Positions 1-9,863 of a DNA stretch of 64,000 nt are shown piece after piece (position 1 is the stretch's first letter; each line of letters starts with the position of its first letter). Made by a program: the position numbers and the translations under genes. The stretch is from NCBI GenBank assembly GCA_005884685.1, contig VBAH01000049.1, positions 124,001 to 188,000 of the forward strand, read 5' to 3'. The notes beneath the pieces are model-generated. The model saw only the letters and a program-made list of their open reading frames with translations, was not told the origin of the DNA and did not search any database. The DNA is from Alphaproteobacteria bacterium. Its GTDB lineage: Bacteria; Pseudomonadota; Alphaproteobacteria; Rhizobiales; Xanthobacteraceae.

Positions 1-18
1 CGGCCCGAGTGTAAACTT

Positions 19-92
19 GCCCCCGGCCATCCACGTCTTTATGCACCCTCAAGAAACAAGACGTGGATGCCCGGCACAAGGCCGGGCATGAC
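19..92. repeat. Palindromic repeat upstream of leuB
   Basis: Imperfect palindrome. The right arm (58-92) has AAGACGTGGATG followed by CCGGCACAAGGCCGG and ends in GCATGAC; the left arm has GGCCATCCACGTCTT. The right arm is nearly the reverse complement of the left arm of the element at 47601-47683 inside an ABC ATPase gene. I recognise it from memory as a family of short repeats common in Bradyrhizobium-like genomes. It sits immediately before the leuB ribosome-binding site. Confidence 0.7.
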
Positions 93-105
93 GAAGTGAG
101 GACCC

Positions 106-1218
106 ATGCCCACCTACAATCTCCTGCTTCTCCCCGGCGACGGCATCGGGCCGGAAGTCATGGCCGAGGTGAGGAAGCTGATCGCCTGGATGAACAGCCA
201 TGGCATGGGCACGTTCGCAACTGAGGAGGGCCTCTGCGGTGGCTGCGCCTACGACGCGCATGGCGTTGCCGTCACCGACGAGGTGGTCGAGAAGGCAAAG
301 GCCGCGGACGCGGTGATCTTCGGTTCGGTCGGCGGGCCGAAGTGGGACAAGGTGCCCTACGAGCATCGCCCCGAAGCCGGGCTGTTGCGCCTGCGCAAGG
401 ACCTGCAGCTCTACGCCAACCTGCGTCCGGCCGTGACCTATCCGGCGCTCGCCGACGCCTCCTCGCTCAAGCGCGAACTGGTCGAGGGGCTCGACATCAT
501 GATCCTGCGCGAACTGACCGGCGGCGTGTACTTCGGCGAGCCCAAGACCATCACCGATCTCGGCAACGGGCAGAAGCGCGCCGTCGACACGCAGGTCTAC
601 GACACCTACGAGATCGAGCGTATCGCGCGCGTCGCCTTCGAGCTTGCGCGCAAGCGGCGCAACAAGGTCACCTCGATGGAAAAGCGCAACGTGATGAAGA
701 CCGGCGTGTTGTGGAACGAGGTGGTGGGACAGGTGCACGCCCGCGAGTTCAAGGACGTGCAGCTCGAGCATGTGCTGGCCGACGCCGGCGCCATGCAGCT
801 CGTGCGCAATCCCAAGCAGTTCGACGTGATCGTCACCGACAACCTGTTCGGCGACATGCTCTCCGACGTCGCCGCGATGCTGACCGGTTCGCTCGGCATG
901 CTGGCATCGGCCTCGCTCGGCGAGGTCGATCCGAAGACGAAGAAGCGCCGCGCGCTGTACGAGCCGGTGCACGGCTCGGCGCCGGACATCGCCGGCAAGG
1001 GCATCGCGAACCCGATCGCCATGATCGCGTCGTTCGCGATGGCGCTGCGCTATTCGTTCGGGATGATCAGAGAAACCGACCTGATCGAGGCTGCGATCGC
1101 GGCCGCGCTCGCGCAAGGCTTGCGTACGGCCGACATCGCCTCGGCGGGAATGCAGACGATCGGCACCGCCGCGATGGGCGATGCGATCATCGGCGAGATG
1201 GAGAAGCTGGCTGCCTAG
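106..1218 (+). CDS. leuB: 3-isopropylmalate dehydrogenase
   Basis: A 370-residue enzyme of the usual LeuB length. It oxidises and decarboxylates (2R,3S)-3-isopropylmalate with NAD in leucine synthesis, in the cytoplasm. Visible family signatures are GDGIGPEV near the N-terminus, [10 protein letters not shown] near residues 137-147, the metal/substrate Asp segment GDMLSD near residue 249, and the NAD-adenosine loop [14 protein letters not shown] near 289-302. The start is supported by GTGAGGA upstream of ATG. No other leu gene is in the window, so it stands alone here, as it often does in this order. Confidence 0.97.
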   Translation: MPTYNLLLLPGDGIGPEVMAEVRKLIAWMNSHGMGTFATEEGLCGGCAYDAHGVAVTDEVVEKAKAADAVIFGSVGGPKWDKVPYEHRPEAGLLRLRKDLQLYANLRPAVTYPALADASSLKRELVEGLDIMILRELTGGVYFGEPKTITDLGNGQKRAVDTQVYDTYEIERIARVAFELARKRRNKVTSMEKRNVMKTGVLWNEVVGQVHAREFKDVQLEHVLADAGAMQLVRNPKQFDVIVTDNLFGDMLSDVAAMLTGSLGMLASASLGEVDPKTKKRRALYEPVHGSAPDIAGKGIANPIAMIASFAMALRYSFGMIRETDLIEAAIAAALAQGLRTADIASAGMQTIGTAAMGDAIIGEMEKLAA

Positions 1219-1265
1219 AGCGCGCGGCTGTCCGGCAAAGGGCGGCGCTGGCGCGCACCGATCGC

Positions 1266-1619
1266 TCAGTAAAAGTAATATGTGTACGGATTGTAGCCCG
1301 GCAGCTCGAACGGCATCGGCAGCGGATAACGATGAATGCCGTTCGGATCCCATGAACTGGTGGGGGCAAGCCAGCTGTAGGTCGGCGCGTTGGCGTAATC
1401 CATGAACTTGCGATCGCCCGGCAGCACCTCGGTGCCGCCGTCCAGGTAGCTGCGCGGCTTGACCGTAATGCGGGTGCGCGCGCGGCCGGTTTCGTCGATG
1501 ATCGTGATGCGCTCGGTCTGGTCGCCGCGATAGACGCGCCGCTGCGCGTCGGCCGGGGTTGCGAGCGTGCCGAGCGTGATGGCCGCAACCGAGAATGCGA
1601 GCAGGGGGACAAAACGCAT
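1266..1619 (-). CDS. Small secreted protein of unknown function
   Basis: Predicted 117-residue protein. I chose the ATG at 1619 because translation there gives a clean signal peptide: MRFVPLL, a hydrophobic core, then a cleavage-type TPADA before QRRVY. The mature part is short, without cysteine, rich in Arg/Thr in the middle (TERITIIDETGRARTRITVKP) and ends in a Pro/Tyr-rich tail (YNPYTYYFY). I recognise no family. An upstream in-frame ATG at 1682 would hide the signal peptide and is less likely. It is convergent with leuB. A periplasmic or envelope location is inferred from the signal only. Confidence 0.7.
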   Translation of the reverse strand: MRFVPLLAFSVAAITLGTLATPADAQRRVYRGDQTERITIIDETGRARTRITVKPRSYLDGGTEVLPGDRKFMDYANAPTYSWLAPTSSWDPNGIHRYPLPMPFELPGYNPYTYYFY

Positions 1620-1828
1620 GGGTGACCTCTTCGGCGACTCAATCACGTCAGCTTGCCGGTTGTTCCTTAAATAGTTCCGCACAATAGCGGGTCAATTGCG
1701 GCGCGGCCGTCACTCTTTTGCAACAGGAGGGGCCGAATTTGCCATTCGTGGCAAGCGCTTGCGCGAAAACAGCCCGGCGCGCCGCATATACGTTCCGCCA
1801 AGCCCGCTGGGTGAAGGTGCAATGCGGG

Positions 1829-3664
1829 CTACGCGGATGTGACGGCCTCTGCGCCTTCCGCCGTACCCCTGGGCAGCTCGGAGCGCTGCTCGCAGGGCTT
1901 TTCGGCCCGCGTCAGGTTGAACGCCGTGTTGATCAGCGCGATGTGCGAAAATGCCTGCGGAAAATTTCCCAGCGGGCGGCGCGCGCGCGGGTCATATTCC
2001 TCGCTCAACAATCCAACATCGTTGCACAGAGCGACAAGCTTCTTGAACAGCCGCTCGGCATCGTCGCGGCGCCCGAGCAGCAGATAGGCGTCGGCAAGCC
2101 AGAAGCTGCAGGCCAGGAATGCGCCTTCGCCGGCGGGCAGGCCGTCTTTCGACTTGAGCGAGTCGTAGCGCAGGACGACTCCATCGACGACGAGGTGGCG
2201 CTCGATTGCCGCGACCGTGCCGCGATAACGCGGATCGTCAGGCTTGATGAATCCGATCGGTGCGAGCAGCAGCAGGCTCGCATCGAGATCGTCCGATCCA
2301 TAGGAGCGCGTGAAGGTCTTGCGCTTCTCATTCCAGCCTTTGTCGCAAACGTCGTCGTGAATTTCGCGGCACAGCGCGCGCCAGCGCTCGACCGGGCCGG
2401 ATAGACCGAACATTTCCGCGCTCTTGAGCGCGCGATCGAATGCGACCCATGCCATCGCCTTCGAATAGGTGAAGTGCACCGGCTCGCTGCGCACCTCCCA
2501 GATGCCGTGATCGGGGTTCGGCCAGATCTCCGCCAGATGCTTGAGCAGTGCGAGTTGCACGTCCCAGCCGGCCTCGCTCGCCGGCAGCCCGCCGCGCCGG
2601 CCCTGGTGTAGCGAGTCCATGATCTCGCCGAACACGTCGAGCTGCAGTTGCGAGTGCGCCGCATTGCCGATGCGTACGGGCGCGGAGTTCTCGTAGCCCG
2701 GCAGCCAGGGGACTTCCCATTCGGTGAGGCGCCGCTCGCCCGCGACGCCGTACATGACCTCCAGCTGCTCGGGGCGCCCCGCGACCGCCCGGATCAGCCA
2801 GTCGCGCCAGCACTGGGCTTCCTCGTAATAGCCGGCGTTCATCAGTGCGAGCAGCGTCAAAGTCGCGTCGCGCACCCAGCAATAGCGATAGTCCCAGTTG
2901 CGCGGTCCACCGATGCGTTCGGGCAGCGACGTGGTCGGTGCCGCCACCATGCCGCCGGTCGGACCGTACGTCAGTGCCTTGAGGGTGATGAGCGAGCGCG
3001 AGACCGCGTCCTTCCAGGGGCCATGAATCCGGCCCTTGCGCGCCCATTCCTGCCAGTAGCTCTCGGTGTCATTGAGCGCCGCGTCGGCCGCGAACGCTTC
3101 CGGCACGGGTAAATGCGACGGCCCATAGCTCATGACGAAAGGAACGCGATCGCCCTCGCCGACAGTGAACTCGCCGACAGTGGTGAAATTCTCGCCGCGC
3201 AGATGCACCGGCGTGCGCAGCACCACCATGTCGGGGCCGGCGATCGCGCGCAGCGTTCCGTCGTCGAGCTTGCGCACCCACGGCACGATCGCGCCGTAGC
3301 CGAAACGGAGGATCAATTCCGCACACATCGCCACGCGGCCGCGCTCGCCGACAACGATGCGCACGCAATCCGGATTTCTGCCGCGGATCGGCATGAAGTC
3401 GATCAAGGTAGCGGCGCCGTCGGCCGTCTCGAAATGTGTTTCGAGGATCAGCGTGTCGGGCCGATAGCGGCGCGTGACGCGCTTGATGTCACCCTGCGGC
3501 GCGATGCGGAAGCGCCCGTGCTCGGGTGTGCCGAGCAAAGCCGCGAAGCATGCATCGGAGTCGAAGCGCGGCCAGCACAGCCAGTCGATCGAGCCGTCGC
3601 GCGAAACAAGCGCGGCGCTTTCGCAGTCGCCGATCAGCGCGTAATCTTCGATGCGGCTGGACAT
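1829..3664 (-). CDS. Glycoside hydrolase family 15 protein (glucoamylase/trehalase-like)
   Basis: Predicted 611 residues. The N-terminal part (SSRIEDYALIGDCESAALV, DGSIDWLCWPRFDS) is the beta-sandwich typical of bacterial GH15 enzymes; the alpha/alpha barrel follows, with GGPRNWDYRYCWVRDA near residue 255. The general acid is likely the Glu in GIWEVR near 385 and the base the second Glu of SEEYDP near 560; these two are inferred from family pattern. The start at 3664 is preceded by AAAGGAT, while an in-frame ATG at 3799 lies inside the next gene. Family members cleave alpha-glucosidic bonds, some of them trehalose. It follows a glucose dehydrogenase-like gene by 76 bases, so released glucose may be oxidised by its partner. 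Confidence 0.88.
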   Translation of the reverse strand: MSSRIEDYALIGDCESAALVSRDGSIDWLCWPRFDSDACFAALLGTPEHGRFRIAPQGDIKRVTRRYRPDTLILETHFETADGAATLIDFMPIRGRNPDCVRIVVGERGRVAMCAELILRFGYGAIVPWVRKLDDGTLRAIAGPDMVVLRTPVHLRGENFTTVGEFTVGEGDRVPFVMSYGPSHLPVPEAFAADAALNDTESYWQEWARKGRIHGPWKDAVSRSLITLKALTYGPTGGMVAAPTTSLPERIGGPRNWDYRYCWVRDATLTLLALMNAGYYEEAQCWRDWLIRAVAGRPEQLEVMYGVAGERRLTEWEVPWLPGYENSAPVRIGNAAHSQLQLDVFGEIMDSLHQGRRGGLPASEAGWDVQLALLKHLAEIWPNPDHGIWEVRSEPVHFTYSKAMAWVAFDRALKSAEMFGLSGPVERWRALCREIHDDVCDKGWNEKRKTFTRSYGSDDLDASLLLLAPIGFIKPDDPRYRGTVAAIERHLVVDGVVLRYDSLKSKDGLPAGEGAFLACSFWLADAYLLLGRRDDAERLFKKLVALCNDVGLLSEEYDPRARRPLGNFPQAFSHIALINTAFNLTRAEKPCEQRSELPRGTAEGAEAVTSA

Positions 3665-3677
3665 GGTGATCCTTTTG

Positions 3678-3747
3678 GCGTGATCGTGTCCGAAAACCGG
3701 TTCCCCTCCCGGATCCCGTCGGGGATATGCTTGTTCGGGATCATGCC
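3678..3747. repeat. Palindromic intergenic repeat overlapping the stop of the MDR gene
   Basis: Ends in inverted GCGTGATC and GATCATGC and contains TCCGAAAACCGGTTCCC. This resembles a short repeat that I recall as very abundant in Bradyrhizobium-like genomes. A shorter relative lies at 8741-8785. The right end includes the TGA of the gene at 3741-4814, and the element fills most of the gap to the GH15 gene. Confidence 0.6.
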
Positions 3748-4814
3748 TGCGCGAAATCGATGACGACCTTGATGTCGCCTTTCTGTTTCGTAAGCGCATC
3801 CGTGAAGTTGTCGAGCGGCACGCGCCGGGTGATCAGGCGCGCGAGCCAGTCGCGATCGGCGCGTGCCAGCGCATCGGCGGCAGCCGCATAGTGCCGGCGA
3901 TTGGCATTGACGGTGCCGAACACGGTGCCGTTGTTGAGCACCATCATGCGATTGAATGCGCCGATATCGAACTCGCGTTTGGCCGGCGCGCCGACCCCGG
4001 CGAGGCAGATGACGCTGTCGGCTGCGACATGCGAGAGCAGCGCCGCGATCACCTGCGGCACGCCGGTGCATTCCATCACCAGATCGGGCGCGAGCGCCGC
4101 AAGCTCGTCGAGTTCGCCCGAATGATAGATGCCGCCGAGATCGCGCACGAGCGCGGGTTTCGGGCCGCTCGCATTGTGATCGTAGACATGCACCTCATAG
4201 CCGCGCTGCGCGCCGAGCAGTGCGCCGAGCAGCCCGATCGGGCCGGCGCCCGTGACGAGCAGCGTGCGCGCCGGCGCGCTTTTCAGCCGCCACACGCGAT
4301 CGCAGTGATCCCAAGCCTTGGCGACGACGCTGGTCGGCTCCAGCAGCACGCCCAAAATGCCGAGCGCCGGGTCGACTTTCACGGCGAAGTCCGGCGCGAT
4401 GCGGAAACGCTCCGCGCCGAACCCGTTGCGGCCCTTGATGCCGTGTTCGGTGTAAAGTCCGTTGCGGCACATGTCCCATTCGCCCGTGGCGCAAGCCGGG
4501 CAGGGCACGGGATCCGGCTGGCGCACGATGCCGACGATGTGTTCGCCAACGGCAAAACCGCAACGGCTCGGCGCCTCGCGCACGCGGCCGAGCGACTCGT
4601 GGCCGAGGATCAGTCGCTTCTGACCGTCCGGCGCTTCGCCGTAATGGCCGGCAACGATCTCGTGATCTGTGCCGCAGACGCCGAGCGCGATCGTGTCAAC
4701 GAGGATCGCGCCGTCGTCTTTCGGCGGCTCGGGGACATCTTCAAGTCTTGCGGAGTTTGCAACGCCTGGAAGGATCGTGATCGCGCGCACAGGATCGGCC
4801 CCGATCAATGACAA
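3741..4814 (-). CDS. Zinc-dependent MDR dehydrogenase, glucose 1-dehydrogenase-like
   Basis: Predicted 357 residues. GVCGTDHEIVAGHYG holds the catalytic-zinc Cys, LGHESLG the His-Glu pair, and CPACATGEWDMC resembles the structural-zinc lobe but shows only three cysteines of the usual four. The Rossmann motif VTGAGPIGLLGALLG is near residue 185. The early CGTDHEI and the segment PTSVVAKAW point to the archaeal/bacterial glucose dehydrogenase branch of medium-chain dehydrogenases. The likely reaction is aldose to aldonolactone with NAD(P). It lies 36 bases after proB and 76 before the GH15 gene. Substrate specificity is inferred. Confidence 0.82.
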   Translation of the reverse strand: MSLIGADPVRAITILPGVANSARLEDVPEPPKDDGAILVDTIALGVCGTDHEIVAGHYGEAPDGQKRLILGHESLGRVREAPSRCGFAVGEHIVGIVRQPDPVPCPACATGEWDMCRNGLYTEHGIKGRNGFGAERFRIAPDFAVKVDPALGILGVLLEPTSVVAKAWDHCDRVWRLKSAPARTLLVTGAGPIGLLGALLGAQRGYEVHVYDHNASGPKPALVRDLGGIYHSGELDELAALAPDLVMECTGVPQVIAALLSHVAADSVICLAGVGAPAKREFDIGAFNRMMVLNNGTVFGTVNANRRHYAAAADALARADRDWLARLITRRVPLDNFTDALTKQKGDIKVVIDFAQA

Positions 4815-4850
4815 CCCCCGCAGATGACGCCCGACCCCCGGAAAAGTTCC

Positions 4851-5975
4851 CTACGCCTGCCCGAGCACGAGGTCGTCCCGATGCACCATCTCGGCACGTC
4901 CTCCGATGCCGAGGACCAGCATGACGTCGCCGGAGGATTTGCCGCGGATCTTCTCGGCATCCTCGGCGTCGTAGGCCACGAGCCCACGTCCGATCTCGTG
5001 ACCGTCCGGCCCGCGCACGATCACGGCATCGCCGCGCGCGAAGCCGCCTTCGACCCTGACGACGCCGACGGGCAGCAGGCTGTTGCCGCGGCGCAGCGCC
5101 GCGACCGCGCCGGCATCGATCGTCAGCGTACCCTTTGGTTCGAGCGACCCCGCGATCCATTTCTTGCGCGCCGTCACCGGATTGGCCGGTGTGAGGAACC
5201 AGGTGCAGCGGCCCTTGCCGGCGATCGCGTGCAGCGGATGCTCGATGCGCCCCGACGCGATCACCATGTGGATGCCGCCGGTGGTGGCGATCTTGCCGGC
5301 CTCGATCTTGGTCGTCATGCCGCCGCGCGACAGCTCCGAGCCGGATGCGCCTGCCATCGCCTCGATCTCGGGCGTGATGCGCACGACCAGCGGGATGAGC
5401 CGGGCGCTCGCGCCGTCCTGCGGTGGCGCGTCATAGAGGCCGTCCACATCGGAGAGCAGCACCAGCAGGTCGGCGCTCGCCATCGTGGCGACGCGTGCGG
5501 CGAGCCGGTCGTTGTCGCCGTAGCGGATCTCGTTGGTGGCGACCGTGTCGTTCTCGTTGATCACCGGCACGCTGCGCCATTCGAGCAGCTTGGCGATTGT
5601 GCTGCGTGCATTGAGATAGCGACGGCGTTCTTCGGTGTCGCCGAGCGTGACGAGGATTTGCCCTGCAGAAATGTTGTGGCGGCCGAGCGCCTCCGCCCAG
5701 GTGCGCGCGAGCGCGATCTGCCCGACCGCGGCCGCGGCTTGTGAGTCCTCCAGCTTGAGCGGCCCGCGCGGCAGCTTCAGCACCGCGCGGCCGAGCGCGA
5801 TCGCGCCGGACGACACCACCAGAATGTCGCGCTTCTCGCCGTGCAGCCGCGCGATGTCGTCGGCGAGCGAGGCGAGCCACGTCTCGTTGACCCGGCCGGC
5901 CGCGGCGTCGACCAGCAGGGACGAACCCACCTTGACGACGATGCGGCGGAAGTCGGCGAGACGGGGTGTTTTCAT
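4851..5975 (-). CDS. proB: Glutamate 5-kinase
   Basis: 374 residues, the normal length for ProB with a C-terminal PUA domain. It phosphorylates L-glutamate in the first step of proline synthesis. The amino-acid-kinase domain shows [11 protein letters not shown] at the N-terminus, the [17 protein letters not shown] substrate/ATP segment near residues 145-160 and [13 protein letters not shown] near 215; the PUA domain covers about 275-370. The start ATG overlaps the TGA of the upstream vapC gene as ATGA, so translation is likely coupled to the toxin gene. In many alphaproteobacteria proB follows obgE directly. Confidence 0.96.
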   Translation of the reverse strand: MKTPRLADFRRIVVKVGSSLLVDAAAGRVNETWLASLADDIARLHGEKRDILVVSSGAIALGRAVLKLPRGPLKLEDSQAAAAVGQIALARTWAEALGRHNISAGQILVTLGDTEERRRYLNARSTIAKLLEWRSVPVINENDTVATNEIRYGDNDRLAARVATMASADLLVLLSDVDGLYDAPPQDGASARLIPLVVRITPEIEAMAGASGSELSRGGMTTKIEAGKIATTGGIHMVIASGRIEHPLHAIAGKGRCTWFLTPANPVTARKKWIAGSLEPKGTLTIDAGAVAALRRGNSLLPVGVVRVEGGFARGDAVIVRGPDGHEIGRGLVAYDAEDAEKIRGKSSGDVMLVLGIGGRAEMVHRDDLVLGQA

Positions 5976-6361
5976 AGCGCGGCGCGGATGTCAGTCAGCG
6001 GGAAGTCATCGCCCTTAAAGAGCAACGGCGCCTCATGAAGCTTTGCGACCGCATACGACATGCAGTCGCCGAAGTTGAGTTTGGCCTTGTGATAGCCGCG
6101 CCCGAACCGGTCGAACGCGGTGCGGGCACTCTCGAACAATTGCCGGTCGAAGGCGACAATACGGAGTCGCGGCGCACCCAACACCATGTCGAGCACATCC
6201 AGGCCACGTCGGAAGGGAATTGATTTGAGGACCATATGACATTCCAGAATTGTCGGCCAACCAATGATGCAAGCCTCGGAGCCGATAAGCTCCGCGAAGA
6301 CGCGCGCCTCCCGTTCTTCAAGCGCGATAGCGGCGATTGCCGACGTATCGAGCGCGATCAC
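5972..6361 (-). CDS. vapC: VapC-family PIN-domain ribonuclease toxin
   Basis: 129 residues, a single PIN domain. The metal-binding acidic residues are visible: Asp5 in MIALDTSA, Glu40 in PTILECHM, Asp99 in NFGDCMSYA and the Asp118-Asp119 pair in KGDDF. VapC proteins cleave tRNA or rRNA when not bound by VapB. The start overlaps the vapB stop (ATGA, 6358-6361) and the stop overlaps the proB start (ATGA, 5972-5975), so all three reading frames are chained. All catalytic residues are present, so it is probably functional. The RNA target cannot be read from sequence. Confidence 0.92.
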   Translation of the reverse strand: MIALDTSAIAAIALEEREARVFAELIGSEACIIGWPTILECHMVLKSIPFRRGLDVLDMVLGAPRLRIVAFDRQLFESARTAFDRFGRGYHKAKLNFGDCMSYAVAKLHEAPLLFKGDDFPLTDIRAAL

Positions 6362-6624
6362 TTGGGCAGGCCACGTTCATCGTACAGATGGGAATGGTCA
6401 GACGTCGTGCCGGGTCTTGCGACGGCCGCACTGCGGTGTGCCAAGGCCAACAGCTCGTCCACGAACGCGCGCTGCGTCTTGGTCAGCTTCTTGCCGGTCT
6501 TCGTTTCGCGATAGCTCAACAGGGCGGCAAGCACGACGTCGGCGCGCGTGCGCCCGGTTCGCTGCGCGATGTCGTTTGCGATTTGGTAGGCCTCATCGCT
6601 GCGAATATTGAGTTGGCGCGCCAT
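6358..6624 (-). CDS. vapB: VapB-family antitoxin
   Basis: 88 residues, in front of vapC and overlapping it by four bases. The N-terminus MARQLNIRSDEAYQIANDIA followed by RTGRTRADVVLAALLSYRE is the ribbon-helix-helix-like DNA-binding part of PSK/VapB-type antitoxins; the C-terminal half would be the toxin-binding tail. It should neutralise VapC and repress the shared promoter in the 60-base gap after obgE (6625-6684). The order obgE-vapB-vapC-proB looks like insertion of the pair between two genes that are usual neighbours. Confidence 0.88.
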   Translation of the reverse strand: MARQLNIRSDEAYQIANDIAQRTGRTRADVVLAALLSYRETKTGKKLTKTQRAFVDELLALAHRSAAVARPGTTSDHSHLYDERGLPK

Positions 6625-6684
6625 GTGCTAGCTCCCGATACGTTCCTGCTAGCATAACATCGGAGCGATAGCGCGGCAACTGCC

Positions 6685-7782
<1,098 letters not shown>

Positions 7783-7811
7783 CTAGTTTTCGCGTCCCCA
7801 TCGGGACCGCC

Positions 7812-8732
7812 ATGACTTCCCTGCCGTCGACTTCCTCCCCCGCAACGGGCCGTTCGGCCGCGCTTGCCGGCATCGGCTTCATGCTGATGGCGGTGTTCCT
7901 GTTCGCGCTCAACAGCGCCGTGGGCAAGTGGCTGGTGGCGAAGTATCCGGTCGGCGAGTTCATGCTGATCCGCAGCTCTTTCACCTTGCTCTTCCTCGCG
8001 CCATTCGTCTGGCGCGCGGGACGCGCGGCATTCGCCGATGCGCCGCGGCCCGGGCTGCAGGTGCTGCGCGTCGTCTTGTCGGCGCTTGAGGTTGCGATGT
8101 TCTTCTGGGCGGTCTCATACCTGCCGCTCGCCGACACCACGACGTTCTATCTCGCCGGCCCGATCTACGTGACGGCGCTCTCCGTGCTGCTGCTGCGCGA
8201 GCGGGTCGGCTGGCGGCGCTGGACCGCCGTGCTGGTCGGCTTCACCGGCGTGGTGATCGCGCTGAGGCCCTCGTCGTCGAGCTTCACGCTGCCGGCGCTG
8301 ATCGCGCTCGCGGGCAGCGTGACCTACGCGCTGGTGATGATCACGACGCGCATGCTGCGGCAAACCAACGATATCATGCTGATGACGACCTACTTCATCG
8401 GCGCGGTCGCGTTCGGGGTTGCGACCGTGCCGTTCGGCTGGGTCGCGCCGAGTGCCTACGACTTGCTTTGCCTGGCTGGTGTCGGCCTCTCCAACATCAT
8501 GGCGCAGTTCTGCGTCATCCGCTCGCTCAAGCTCGCATCAGCGAGCGTGGTGGTGCCCTACCAGTACACATTGATCGTCTGGTCCGTGGTGTTCGGCTGG
8601 CTGATGTTCGCCGAACTCCCCGACGGCTACACCGTCGCGGGCGCGGCGATCATCGTGGTCGCGGGGCTCTATATCTTCTGGCGCGAGCAGGCGAGGGCGC
8701 GGCGCGATCCGGCGATCGCGCCGCCGCCGTAG
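7812..8732 (+). CDS. DMT-superfamily (EamA) membrane transporter
   Basis: Predicted 306 residues with about ten hydrophobic segments, arranged as two repeated EamA halves: MLMAVFLFALNSAVGKWL in the first, and IALAGSVTYALVMITTRML with SNIMAQFCVIRSLKLASASV in the second. Family members export or exchange amino acids, nucleotides or other metabolites at the inner membrane; the substrate is not evident. I prefer the ATG at 7812 because the hydrophobic region then starts soon after a short Ser/Thr-rich leader; the first in-frame ATG is at 7761. It is divergent from obgE and interrupts an otherwise minus-strand block. Confidence 0.85.
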   Translation: MTSLPSTSSPATGRSAALAGIGFMLMAVFLFALNSAVGKWLVAKYPVGEFMLIRSSFTLLFLAPFVWRAGRAAFADAPRPGLQVLRVVLSALEVAMFFWAVSYLPLADTTTFYLAGPIYVTALSVLLLRERVGWRRWTAVLVGFTGVVIALRPSSSSFTLPALIALAGSVTYALVMITTRMLRQTNDIMLMTTYFIGAVAFGVATVPFGWVAPSAYDLLCLAGVGLSNIMAQFCVIRSLKLASASVVVPYQYTLIVWSVVFGWLMFAELPDGYTVAGAAIIVVAGLYIFWREQARARRDPAIAPPP

Positions 8733-8740
8733 CTTCTTGC

Positions 8741-8785
8741 GCGCATGATCCTGTCCCAAACCGGGGCCGCTTTTCAGATCGTGCG
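8741..8785. repeat. Short palindromic intergenic repeat
   Basis: A 45-base element beginning GCGCATGATCCTGTCCC and ending CAGATCGTGCG, whose ends are inverted with one mismatch. It fills almost the whole gap between the transporter stop (8732) and the stop of the convergent GNAT gene (8786), so it may act as a bidirectional transcription barrier. It is related to the element at 3678-3747. Confidence 0.6.
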
Positions 8786-9388
8786 TTACGCCACCCGCTT
8801 CACCGGACCCCAGCTTTTGAGCGCGGTCCAGATGCCGCGTTCGAGCCGGAAGCGATCGACCGGCACCGAGGAGCCGAGCGCGCGGATGCGGCAGAGGCCG
8901 ACGCCGGTCCACTGGAAGCCGCACTTCTCCAGCACGCGGCGCGAGCCCGGATTGGTCACACGCACGCAGGACTGCAGCGCCTGGTGTTCCAGATCGGTGA
9001 ACGCGTGATCGATCAGCGCGCGCACGGCTTCGGTGACGTAACCTTTGCCCCAGTAGCGAAACCCGAGCCAGTAGCCGATCTCCGGCACGGGTCCGTCGCG
9101 CATGTCGAATCCGCAGCCACCGATCACGGTGCCGTTCGAGAGCGTGATCAGGTAGGTCTCGCCTTCGAGCGCCGCACCCGCAGCGACGATCCAGCTTTCC
9201 GCGTCCGCTACCCGATACGGGTGCGGGATGCGCGCGGTGTTCTCGGCAATGCGTTTGTCATTCGCGAGCGCCGCAACCGCTTTCGCGTCCCCGAGCTGCG
9301 GCGCACGCAAAACCAGCCGCTGCGTCTCGAGGACGGTAAGTAATCTTTCGGCGAGTGCCGTCGGTGGGAGAGTTTCGAGGCAGGTCAT
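8786..9388 (-). CDS. GNAT-family N-acetyltransferase (RimJ-like)
   Basis: Predicted 200 residues. LETQRLVLRAPQLGDAKAVAAL at the N-terminus, PEIGYWLGFRYWGKGYVTEAVR as the acetyl-CoA-binding segment, and VTNPGSRRVLEKCGFQ near the end place it with RimJ/RimL-type acetyltransferases of proteins or small molecules. The start at 9388 is chosen because AAAGGAGC lies just upstream; an in-frame ATG at 9409 has no such site and lies in a hairpin. It follows rpmA on the same strand behind two hairpins, the position in which a GNAT gene often occurs between rpmA and obgE in this group. The acceptor is unknown. Confidence 0.88.
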   Translation of the reverse strand: MTCLETLPPTALAERLLTVLETQRLVLRAPQLGDAKAVAALANDKRIAENTARIPHPYRVADAESWIVAAGAALEGETYLITLSNGTVIGGCGFDMRDGPVPEIGYWLGFRYWGKGYVTEAVRALIDHAFTDLEHQALQSCVRVTNPGSRRVLEKCGFQWTGVGLCRIRALGSSVPVDRFRLERGIWTALKSWGPVKRVA

Positions 9389-9403
9389 GACCGGGCTCCT
9401 TTC

Positions 9404-9447
9404 AAGCACCGAGGGGGAGCCGGCATCCCGTCTCCCCCTCGGTCTTG
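9404..9447 (-). terminator. Second hairpin between rpmA and the GNAT gene
   Basis: A perfect 12-base inverted repeat, ACCGAGGGGGAG (9408-9419) and CTCCCCCTCGGT (9432-9443), with a 12-base loop and a further CAAG/CTTG pairing outside one bulge. There is no U-run, so intrinsic termination is uncertain; RNA processing or attenuation upstream of the GNAT ribosome-binding site is equally possible. Confidence 0.5.
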
Positions 9448-9466
9448 GAACCCAATTAGGTCATCC

Positions 9467-9503
9467 AAGGATCCGCCGGGGCTAAGGGTGCCGGCGGATC
9501 TTG
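9467..9503 (-). terminator. First hairpin downstream of rpmA
   Basis: A perfect 10-base stem, GATCCGCCGG (9470-9479) and CCGGCGGATC (9491-9500), with an 11-base loop, extended by CAA/TTG across a one-base bulge. It lies 13 bases after the rpmA stop. It lacks a U-run. It probably marks the end or a partial stop of the rplU-rpmA transcript. Confidence 0.5.
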
Positions 9504-9515
9504 CAAATCCACCGT

Positions 9516-9788
9516 CTATTCGGCCGCAGCCTCCGCCATCGGAAGGACGGATACGTAGGTGCGGCCTTTGGCTTTGGTATTGAACGTCACGCGACCATCA
9601 ATCTTGGCGAACAGGGTGTGGTCCTTGCCGACACCGACATTGTGGCCGGGGTGCCACTTGGTGCCGCGCTGGCGCACGATAATGTTGCCGGCGATACAGG
9701 CTTCGCCGCCAAACAGCTTGACGCCGAGGCGCTGACCGCCCGAGTCGCGCCCGTTGCGCGATGATCCGCCGGCTTTCTTGTGGGCCAT
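9516..9788 (-). CDS. rpmA: Ribosomal protein L27 (bL27)
   Basis: 90 residues, the normal size. It begins [16 protein letters not shown], the conserved flexible N-terminal arm that reaches the peptidyl-transferase centre of the large subunit, and has [15 protein letters not shown] and [15 protein letters not shown]. It lies 75 bases after rplU in the usual pair. The N-terminus starts directly with the mature form, without the Firmicutes-type cleaved leader. Confidence 0.98.
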   Translation of the reverse strand: MAHKKAGGSSRNGRDSGGQRLGVKLFGGEACIAGNIIVRQRGTKWHPGHNVGVGKDHTLFAKIDGRVTFNTKAKGRTYVSVLPMAEAAAE

Positions 9789-9863
9789 GGAGTGCTCCGA
9801 ACTCTCTCTTTATATATACCGCGCATTCGTGATGAATGCATCAACTGAATAGCGCCTGACTCA

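Noticed and set aside
12-1353. Open frames on the strand opposite leuB (434 and 138 codons)
   Set aside because: Antisense shadows; their C-terminal HARPCAGHP-type end only reflects the palindromic repeat at 19-92.
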